Source: JAKEGN01 sp964465665 (GTDB taxonomy: Bacteria > Pseudomonadota > Gammaproteobacteria > Steroidobacterales > Woeseiaceae). Taken from it: a stretch of 13,772 bases of DNA. Positions within the stretch are counted from its first letter, which is position 1. Every line of letters starts with the position of its first letter. Below are positions 1 through 5,740 of the stretch, piece after piece. A program made the translations under genes and the position numbers. The DNA lies in contig CAYXKM010000202.1 in assembly GCA_964465665.1 (NCBI GenBank), forward strand, positions 1 through 13,772, given 5' to 3'. The notes under the pieces are model-generated. The model searched no databases. It was given only the letters and a program-made list of their open reading frames with translations, and had not been told where the DNA came from.

Positions 1-13
1 CCCGAAACGATGA

Positions 14-25
14 AACGGATCCGTT
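14..25. promoter_or_regulatory. 12-bp perfect palindrome just upstream of the FAH-family gene
   Basis: AACGGATCCGTT reads identically on both strands and ends one base before the AGGGGG ribosome-binding site of the first gene. Its place between any upstream promoter and the start codon would suit a repressor operator. It could equally be chance, and the promoter itself lies outside the window or cannot be recognised. No partner copy was noticed elsewhere in the window. Confidence 0.25.
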
Positions 26-38
26 CAGGGGGTAATGC

Positions 39-872
39 ATGCTGACGCGAATGTTAGCGGGAGCGGTGCTCGCAGGATTGTCGGTCCACGCAGCCGCGGA
101 TGATGTGTTGCGCTATGTTCGATTTACGGAAGGTACCAACGCAAGTTACGGCGAGCGCGTCGGTGAGGTCATTCATCAACTGGACGGCGCTCCCTGGGCC
201 AATGGTACGAGGACCGGGTTGACGGTCAAAGCCGCTGATGTGCAGCTGCTGGCGCCTGCCGAGCCGTCGAAAGTGTTTGCTGTCGGCTTCAATTTCGACA
301 GCCATCTCGCAGGCCAGACGCTGCCGGCATTTCCGCCGATTTTCCTCAAACTGCCAACCAGCATCGCCGCGCCCGGCGCCGAGATCATCTATCCGGCCGG
401 CGCCACCAACGTGCACTTCGAAGGCGAACTGGTGGTTGTGATCGGCAAGACTGCAAGTCGGGTTACAGCTGACGCGGCCGGTGACTACATATTCGGCGTA
501 ACCGCGGGCAACGATGTCAGCGGCAGGGACTGGCAGGCCAACGACCTGCAGTGGTTTCGCGCCAAGGCTTCGGATACTTTCGGGCCGATCGGGCCGGAGA
601 TTGTAACCGGCGTGAATTACCGGGATCTGCTGCTGCAGACGCGGCTGAACGGCAAAGTGGTCCAGGAGCAACGCACTCGCGATCATATTCACGATGTGCA
701 CGCCATCGTCAGTTTCATCAGCCAGTATGCGACACTCTATCCCGGCGATGTGATTTTTACCGGGACACCCGGGCAGACCAGTGAAATGGTGCCGGGCGAT
801 CGCATCGAAATCGAAATCGAAAACGTCGGCGTTCTGACAAACACGGTCGGAAAGCAGATCACATCGAACTAG
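39..872 (+). CDS. Exported fumarylacetoacetate hydrolase (FAH) family protein
   Basis: This 277-aa protein has an N-terminal signal peptide (about residues 1-20, ending HAAA) followed by a complete FAH fold. Visible family motifs are VGFNFDSH (82-89), the metal-binding HFEGELVVVIGK (126-137, E128 and E130), GNDVSGRDWQ (157-166, with D159 as third metal ligand and R163/Q166), K176, FGPIGPE (181-187) and GDVIFTGTPG (236-245). The family cleaves C-C bonds or decarboxylates acylpyruvate- or oxaloacetate-like acids with Mg2+/Mn2+ in the cytosol. Here the signal peptide predicts the periplasm. In FAHD1-like enzymes the lid has His followed three residues later by Glu; here H89 is kept but that position is G92, so the reaction may differ. 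The ATG is supported by AGGGGG at 27-32 with a 6-nt spacer. The next gene starts 36 nt downstream with the same ribosome-binding site. The substrate is unknown. Confidence 0.88.
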   Translation: MLTRMLAGAVLAGLSVHAAADDVLRYVRFTEGTNASYGERVGEVIHQLDGAPWANGTRTGLTVKAADVQLLAPAEPSKVFAVGFNFDSHLAGQTLPAFPPIFLKLPTSIAAPGAEIIYPAGATNVHFEGELVVVIGKTASRVTADAAGDYIFGVTAGNDVSGRDWQANDLQWFRAKASDTFGPIGPEIVTGVNYRDLLLQTRLNGKVVQEQRTRDHIHDVHAIVSFISQYATLYPGDVIFTGTPGQTSEMVPGDRIEIEIENVGVLTNTVGKQITSN

Positions 873-908
873 CACAAGAGCAACAACCAGTTCTCCAGGG
901 GGAAATCA

Positions 909-1940
909 ATGACAGCAATCACCACTCGCTACGCCGTGTTCCTGATCGCCGGAGTTCTTGGCCTCGGTACATCAGCGGCTTGCGCGCAAAACCATGCGCC
1001 TGACCCGTACACGACGATCGAAGGCTGGGCGAAACTGCCGGCAGGACGGACCTGGGGTGCAACCAGCGCCGTGTTTCCCGCCAAAGACGGCGTGCACATC
1101 TGGGTTGCGGAACGTTGCGGCGCCAATCTCTGTGTCGGCAGCGATCTCGATCCGGTACTGCTGTTCGATGCCGATGGCAACGTCGTAAGGAGTTTCGGCG
1201 CCGGAATGATTACCTGGCCGCATGGCATCTTTGTCGATGCCGAGGACAATGTCTGGATTGCCGACGCGGTCGGCTATGCCCCGGTACCGGAGGGCGTCGG
1301 GCATACCGTCATGAAATTCAGCCCGCAGGGCGAACTGCTCATGACCCTCGGCAAAAAAGGCGTTGCCGGGTCCGGACCTGACACATTCACCAGGCCGTCG
1401 GCCTTGGTGGTGGCCGCAAACGGCGACATTTTCGTTGCGGACGGTCATGAGGGCAGTGACGACATCCGCAACAACCGCATCGTCAAGTTTGACAAGCACG
1501 GCAAGTACATCAGGGAATGGGGCAGTTACGGCGGCGATACCGGGGAGTTTCGCGATCCGCACGCTCTCGCCATGGATTCACAGGGACGCCTGTTCGTCGC
1601 CGATCGCGGCAACAGCCGCATCCAGATTTTCAACCAGGATGGCGAGCACCTGGCAACCTGGACGCAGTTCGGCAGGCCGAGCGGACTGTTCATCGACAAG
1701 AATGACATCCTTTATTCAGCGGATTCCGAGTCGAATGCTTCGCGCAATACGGGCTGGAAACGCGGCATACGCATCGGCAGCGTGAAGGACGGGTTCGTGA
1801 CCGCATTCATCCCCGATCCGGAACCCGACCAGGACAATTCGGGCACCAGCGCCGCCGAGGGTGTCGCCGTTGACGCGGCGGGGAATGTCTACGGTGCCGA
1901 AGTCGGCCCACGCGCCATCAAGAAATACGCGAAGAAGTAG
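909..1940 (+). CDS. Secreted NHL-repeat beta-propeller protein (PAL-like / SMP-30-like)
   Basis: This 343-aa protein has a signal peptide (about residues 1-26, hydrophobic core FLIAGVLGLG, likely cut after SAACA). It is followed by repeated NHL-type blades: WPHGIFVDAEDNVWIAD (103-119), RPSALVVAANGDIFVAD (162-178), DPHALAMDSQGRLFVAD (216-232), RPSGLFIDKNDILYSAD (256-272) and AAEGVAVDAAGNVYGAE (315-331). Two cysteines (C70, C75) could form a disulfide. C25 does not sit in a good lipobox because position -3 is Ser. Such propellers include peptidylglycine alpha-hydroxyglycine amidating lyase (PAL), gluconolactonases and non-enzymatic binding proteins. Two of the blades carry a Pro-His (H105, H218) reminiscent of the PAL zinc-binding loops, but a full PAL site cannot be shown. 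An AGGGGG site at 897-902 with a 6-nt spacer supports this ATG. Probably in operon with the preceding exported FAH-family gene; substrate not known. Confidence 0.82.
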   Translation: MTAITTRYAVFLIAGVLGLGTSAACAQNHAPDPYTTIEGWAKLPAGRTWGATSAVFPAKDGVHIWVAERCGANLCVGSDLDPVLLFDADGNVVRSFGAGMITWPHGIFVDAEDNVWIADAVGYAPVPEGVGHTVMKFSPQGELLMTLGKKGVAGSGPDTFTRPSALVVAANGDIFVADGHEGSDDIRNNRIVKFDKHGKYIREWGSYGGDTGEFRDPHALAMDSQGRLFVADRGNSRIQIFNQDGEHLATWTQFGRPSGLFIDKNDILYSADSESNASRNTGWKRGIRIGSVKDGFVTAFIPDPEPDQDNSGTSAAEGVAVDAAGNVYGAEVGPRAIKKYAKK

Positions 1941-1946
1941 TCGAAT

Positions 1947-1978
1947 CCGGGCGCCGCTCCGCTCGGGGCGGCGTCCGG
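1947..1978. terminator. GC-rich hairpin between convergent genes, putative bidirectional terminator
   Basis: CCGGGCGCCGC (1947-1957) can pair with GCGGCGTCCGG (1968-1978) as an 11-bp stem with one G-U pair and a 10-nt loop. It occupies most of the 43-bp gap between the stop codons of the NHL-repeat gene and serS, which face each other. Neither side has a clear run of T after the stem. Termination is therefore inferred from position and stem strength rather than from a canonical intrinsic-terminator signature. Confidence 0.55.
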
Positions 1979-1983
1979 CCCAT

Positions 1984-3267
1984 TCAGTTCTTGTTCGGTA
2001 TCGCCCGCAGGCCTTTCATATACGGTTGCAGCACGTCGGGAATCGAAATCGTACCATCCGCCTGCTGGCCATTCTCCATGATGGCAACCAGCGCCCTGCC
2101 GGCCGCGACCCCGGAACCGTTCAGCGTATGCAGCAATTCCGGCTTGCCGCTGTCCGGATTGCGCCAGCGAGCACTCATGCGTCGAGCCTGGAAATCCCTG
2201 AAATTGCTACACGAAGAAATTTCGCGGTAAGCGCCCTGCCCCGGAAGCCAGACCTCAAGGTCATAGGTCTTGCTCGAGGCAAAGCCGGTATCACCAGCAC
2301 ACAGAATTACCTTTCGATAGGGCAGTTTCAGTCGTTGCAGGATCGCTTCCGCATGCCCGGTGAGGGCCTCGAGCGCGGCCGCGGATTCACCGGCTGGCAC
2401 CAGTTGCACAAGTTCCACTTTTTCGAACTGGTGCTGGCGGATCATGCCCCGCGTATCCTTGCCATAGGAGCCTGCCTCGGAACGAAAACACGGCGTATGT
2501 GCAACGTACTTCAACGGCAGTACATCAGCCTCCACGATCGTGTCCCGAAACAGGTTGGTCACCGGCACTTCGGCTGTTGGTATCAGGTAATACGGCGTTT
2601 CATCGCTGGTCTTGAACAGGTCTGCACCGAATTTCGGCAGTTGCCCGGTGCCGATCAATGCCTGTGATTGCACGAGGTACGGTACATAGGTTTCACGGTA
2701 TTCGTATTCCCCGGTGTGCACATCCAGCATGAACTGGATAAGGGCCCGCTGCAGGCGTGCCAGTGGTCCGTGAAGTACAGTGAATCGTGTGCCGGAAATA
2801 CGGCTCGCGGCCTCGAAGTCCAGCAAACCCGAGGCTGTGCCAAGGTCGACGTGATCGAGTGGTGCAAAGTCGAACTTTCGTGGTGTGCCCCACCGGAACA
2901 CTTCCGTGTTTGCCGATGCGTCGGCGCCATCCGGCACATCCTCCTGCAGGAGATTGGGCAGTCCGAGTTCGATTGCCTGCAACTCGCCGTGCGCGCGATG
3001 CATGCGTTCTTCGGCTGCCTGCAGCCGGTCGCCCAGATCCTTCACCGACGCGAGCAACGCATCGACATCCTCACCCCTGGCCTTGGCGGCGCCAATGCGT
3101 TTCGCGCTGGCATTGCGTTCGGCACGAAGTGCCTCGGTTTCTGTTTGCGCTGCCTTGCGCACTTCCTCGCAAGACTGCCATTGCGCGACATCAAAGTGGA
3201 AACCGCGACGTGTAAGGTTGGCTGCAACCTCGTTTGCAGATTGTCTGAGCAATTTGGGGTCAATCAT
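1984..3267 (-). CDS. serS: Seryl-tRNA synthetase
   Basis: This 427-aa class II aminoacyl-tRNA synthetase charges tRNA-Ser (and tRNA-Sec) with serine in the cytosol. The N-terminal 1-105 is the helical tRNA-binding arm (MIDPKLLRQS start, heptad-rich 30-100). The catalytic core shows TAEVP (231-235, serine pocket), motif 2 from FRSEAG at 261 to EKVE at 285, the SSCSNFRDFQARR region (351-363) and motif 3 NGSGVAAGRALVAIMEN (383-399). Length matches the bacterial family (about 425-430 aa). The ATG overlaps the rarA stop codon by 4 nt (ATGA), so translation is probably coupled. It is the last gene of the ftsK-lolA-vanZ-rarA-serS operon; rarA-serS adjacency is also seen in E. coli. No T-box or tRNA-like leader is visible, and none would be expected inside this operon. 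Confidence 0.98.
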   Translation of the reverse strand: MIDPKLLRQSANEVAANLTRRGFHFDVAQWQSCEEVRKAAQTETEALRAERNASAKRIGAAKARGEDVDALLASVKDLGDRLQAAEERMHRAHGELQAIELGLPNLLQEDVPDGADASANTEVFRWGTPRKFDFAPLDHVDLGTASGLLDFEAASRISGTRFTVLHGPLARLQRALIQFMLDVHTGEYEYRETYVPYLVQSQALIGTGQLPKFGADLFKTSDETPYYLIPTAEVPVTNLFRDTIVEADVLPLKYVAHTPCFRSEAGSYGKDTRGMIRQHQFEKVELVQLVPAGESAAALEALTGHAEAILQRLKLPYRKVILCAGDTGFASSKTYDLEVWLPGQGAYREISSCSNFRDFQARRMSARWRNPDSGKPELLHTLNGSGVAAGRALVAIMENGQQADGTISIPDVLQPYMKGLRAIPNKN

Positions 3268-4634
3268 TTCTTGTTGTCATCCCGGCCGGAGGAGTCCGCA
3301 ACATTTTTCCGCTCGCGATTCTTCTGCGCGAGTTCCTGCAGTTTTTCGCCGATCTTCAGCTCCAGTCCGCGCGGCACAGGATGATAATACCTGCGGTCCG
3401 GCATGTCGTCGGGAAAATACCGTTCGCCGGCCGCAAAAGCATCGTCCTCGTCGTGTGCATAACGATAACCCTCGCCATGGCCGAGGTCTTTCATCAGTCT
3501 GGTTGGCGCATTGCGCAGGTGCAGCGGAACATCCAGCGAGCCGAACTCGGCAACATCCGCTTTAGCCGCACCGGCGGCGACGTAGACGGCATTGCTTTTC
3601 GCCGCACAGGCCAGAAAAACCGCTGCCTGTGCGAGCGCGAGCTCACCTTCGGGACTGCCGAGACGTTCCAGGGTCTCCCACGCATCGAGGCAGATGCGCA
3701 AAGCACGCGGGTCGGCATTGCCGATGTCTTCCGTGGCCATGCGAATCATGCGCCTTGCCACGTACAATGGATCGCAGCCGCCATCGAGCATGCGCATGAG
3801 CCAGTACAGCGTGGCGTCCGGATCGGAGCCCCGAACAGACTTGTGCAAGGCAGAGATCTGGTCGTAGAAGTACTCACCCTTTTTGTCGAATCGCCGTCGG
3901 CCGCCGTGCACAACATCCTCGGCGATACGGCTGCCGATCAATTCCCCGTTGGCCAGATCGGCTGCGAGCTCGAGCAAATTCAGTGCGCGTCTCGCATCCC
4001 CGTCTGCAGCGAGTACCAGCATGTCGAGGGCCGCGTCGTCTATCGTCGTGCCTGCGGTGCCAGGGCCCGTACTGCGGTTGTCGAGAGCCCGCTGCAGGAT
4101 TTTACGCAGGGACTGTTCATCCAGCGGCTTTAGAACGTATACGCGGGCGCGCGAGAGCAATGCGTTGTTCAGCTCAAAAGACGGATTTTCCGTGGTCGCG
4201 CCAATGAATGTCAGCGTACCGTCCTCGACAAAGGGCAGGAAAGCATCCTGCTGCGATTTGTTGAAGCGATGTACCTCGTCCAGAAACAATATCGTTCGTT
4301 TGCCACTCTGCCGGCGCAACTGCTTTGCGTCCTCTACGGCCGCACGGACGTCTTTGACTCCTGCCATCACCGCAGACAGGGCGATGAAATGCGCACCTGA
4401 GGCGCGCGCGACCATTCTTGCCAGCGTTGTCTTGCCGGTCCCGGGCGGTCCCCAGAACACCATCGAATGTGCTTTGCCCTGCTCTATCGCCAGCCGCAAT
4501 GGCTTGCCGGGGCCCAGCACGTGCTCCTGGCCGACGAACCCCTCGAGAGACGTCGGGCGCAGGCGATCGGCCAATGGCCTTGCTTCATCCGGCACACCGG
4601 CGTCGGTTACTTCCTGTGCGAAAAGGTCAGCCAA
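3264..4634 (-). CDS. rarA: Replication-associated recombination protein A (AAA+ ATPase RarA/MgsA)
   Basis: This 456-aa protein has Walker A GPPGTGKT (62-69), Walker B ILFLDEVHR (115-123), sensor-1 region GATTENPSF (145-153), sensor-2 DARRALN (213-219) and the typical C-terminal oligomerisation part (ISALHKSVRGSDPD 260-273; HLRNAPTRLMKD 372-383). The RarA/Mgs1/WRNIP1 family acts at stalled replication forks with SSB and recombination proteins. The open frame runs upstream to 4850, but the extra 72 codons overlap the vanZ-like gene and do not resemble RarA. The TTG at 4634 gives LADLFAQE with an N-terminus of family length. This start overlaps the end of the upstream gene by 8 nt and has only a weak ribosome-binding site, suggesting translational coupling. 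A GTG inside the sequence GVPDEA is a less likely alternative start. The 3' end overlaps serS by 4 nt. Confidence 0.95.
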   Translation of the reverse strand: MADLFAQEVTDAGVPDEARPLADRLRPTSLEGFVGQEHVLGPGKPLRLAIEQGKAHSMVFWGPPGTGKTTLARMVARASGAHFIALSAVMAGVKDVRAAVEDAKQLRRQSGKRTILFLDEVHRFNKSQQDAFLPFVEDGTLTFIGATTENPSFELNNALLSRARVYVLKPLDEQSLRKILQRALDNRSTGPGTAGTTIDDAALDMLVLAADGDARRALNLLELAADLANGELIGSRIAEDVVHGGRRRFDKKGEYFYDQISALHKSVRGSDPDATLYWLMRMLDGGCDPLYVARRMIRMATEDIGNADPRALRICLDAWETLERLGSPEGELALAQAAVFLACAAKSNAVYVAAGAAKADVAEFGSLDVPLHLRNAPTRLMKDLGHGEGYRYAHDEDDAFAAGERYFPDDMPDRRYYHPVPRGLELKIGEKLQELAQKNRERKNVADSSGRDDNKK

Positions 4635-5031
4635 GTTTGCTCTGCAACCAGTCTTCGAATCGCGGTGTCCACCCGCCGGCCCCGGCCAATGCCAGCAATA
4701 GCCCTGCCACGATCCCGACCAGATCTGCCCCGAGATCCAGCAACTCGGCAGAACGGTAGGAAATCGCGCGCTGCGCGAGCTCGATGAGCACGCCGAAAGC
4801 CAGCAGGCCGACAGCGATGCGCCAATAGGACGATGGTCGGAACTGACCACAGAACCACAGGGTCAGGCCAAAGAAAGTCAAGCCGTGCAGCCACTTGTCG
4901 TGCAGGTGAAAACGAATGGCAGAATCGTCCGGCCATAGCCAGTCGCTGGGCAATAGCGTGAGCGTCAGCACCATTACCAGGGTCACGACACTCAGCAAAC
5001 GCCACGCGCGGGCGAAACGCAGTTCCAGCAT
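4627..5031 (-). CDS. VanZ-like integral membrane protein
   Basis: This 134-aa protein has four predicted membrane helices (about 12-28, 47-62, 69-86 and 100-117). It shows the VanZ-family signature: DKWLHGLTFFGL (45-56) after the first helix, and IELAQ (83-87) with RSAELLDLGADLVG (93-106) leading into the last helix. VanZ itself gives low-level teicoplanin resistance, but most family members are uncharacterised inner-membrane proteins. Resistance should not be inferred here. The gene starts 3 nt after the lolA stop and overlaps rarA by 8 nt, so it is a full operon member. It has no counterpart between lolA and rarA in E. coli. No strong ribosome-binding site precedes the ATG, suggesting coupling to lolA. 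Codon use looks like the neighbours, with no sign of recent transfer. Confidence 0.8.
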   Translation of the reverse strand: MLELRFARAWRLLSVVTLVMVLTLTLLPSDWLWPDDSAIRFHLHDKWLHGLTFFGLTLWFCGQFRPSSYWRIAVGLLAFGVLIELAQRAISYRSAELLDLGADLVGIVAGLLLALAGAGGWTPRFEDWLQSKLG

Positions 5032-5034
5032 TGC

Positions 5035-5730
5035 TCAGTCTGCGGCTTCGGAAACCACAGGTACGCCGACGAGATCGACCCCCGGCGGCGGCACGAATTC
5101 GAAACGATCGGCAGCAATTTCACCGTTCTGCACGACGCCGAACAGTGCAACCAAGGTCGTCTGCTGCAGATTGTCGGAAAAAATCATGCGGCTGAGCTGG
5201 CCGTCGCCGAAGCCGAGCTCGACCTTTTCGAATCCGCTTTGCGAGTCCTTCGGGCGCAAGCGAACCCACACCGTGCCGCGATCGGAATAACTGCCGATGT
5301 ATTCAAAATCGGCAAGAGCATCGCTGGACCCACCGAGCAGCAACGCCGGCGTGTTCTGCAACAATTCCTTCTGCGGCCGCACCGTAACCTGCATGAGGTC
5401 GGCGTCGTAATTCCAGACATTGAGGCCATCGGCTATCAGCAACTGCTCATAAGGTTCGGAATTGGCCCAGCGAAACCGGCCGGGCCGGGCAATCTCGACA
5501 GTGCCGGCGGACTCCTCGACAACAACGTCATTTTCATCGACAAGCGATTGCTCGAATCGCGCCGACAGTGTGCTGACGTCGTTCAGGAAACGCTCAAGCA
5601 GAATCCTGCCTTCGCTTTCGATGTTGTCGGTGGCAATTGCGCCCTGGCCGAGGCAAAGCGCGGCAACTGTAAGCAAGGTCTTACGCAGGCGGAGTTTCTT
5701 CAACACGGTTCCTTGGTTGTTGTCTGGCAT
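5035..5730 (-). CDS. lolA: Outer-membrane lipoprotein carrier protein LolA
   Basis: LolA is the periplasmic chaperone that takes lipoproteins from LolCDE and delivers them to LolB at the outer membrane. The 231-aa reading has a signal peptide (KKLRLRK then TLLTVAALCLGQGAIA, cut near residue 32). The mature part has the family block PGRFRWANSEPYEQLLIADG followed by VWNYDADLMQVTVR, and the C-terminal FVPPPGVDLVG. Start choice is uncertain. ATG at 5730 has AAGGG overlapping the ftsK stop, 6 nt upstream. A TTG at 5703 has AAGGA at 5714-5710, also 6 nt upstream, and would give a more typical compact signal peptide starting at LKKLRLRK. The longer open frame to 5799 lies inside ftsK and is rejected. 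It sits 10 nt after ftsK, the same order as in E. coli and Pseudomonas. Confidence 0.93.
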   Translation of the reverse strand: MPDNNQGTVLKKLRLRKTLLTVAALCLGQGAIATDNIESEGRILLERFLNDVSTLSARFEQSLVDENDVVVEESAGTVEIARPGRFRWANSEPYEQLLIADGLNVWNYDADLMQVTVRPQKELLQNTPALLLGGSSDALADFEYIGSYSDRGTVWVRLRPKDSQSGFEKVELGFGDGQLSRMIFSDNLQQTTLVALFGVVQNGEIAADRFEFVPPPGVDLVGVPVVSEAAD

Positions 5731-5740
5731 CGCGGGCCCT

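Noticed and set aside
54..875. 273-codon open frame on the minus strand covering the FAH-family gene
   Set aside because: It is antisense to a gene with full family motifs, signal peptide and ribosome-binding site; its protein is low in recognisable features and is explained by GC-rich codon bias.
2668..3384. 238-codon plus-strand open frame opposite serS and the end of rarA
   Set aside because: Antisense to two overlapping conserved genes, with no recognisable domain.
4635..4850. N-terminal extension of RarA by 72 residues
   Set aside because: It overlaps the VanZ-like gene in another frame and is Ser/Trp-rich with no RarA similarity.
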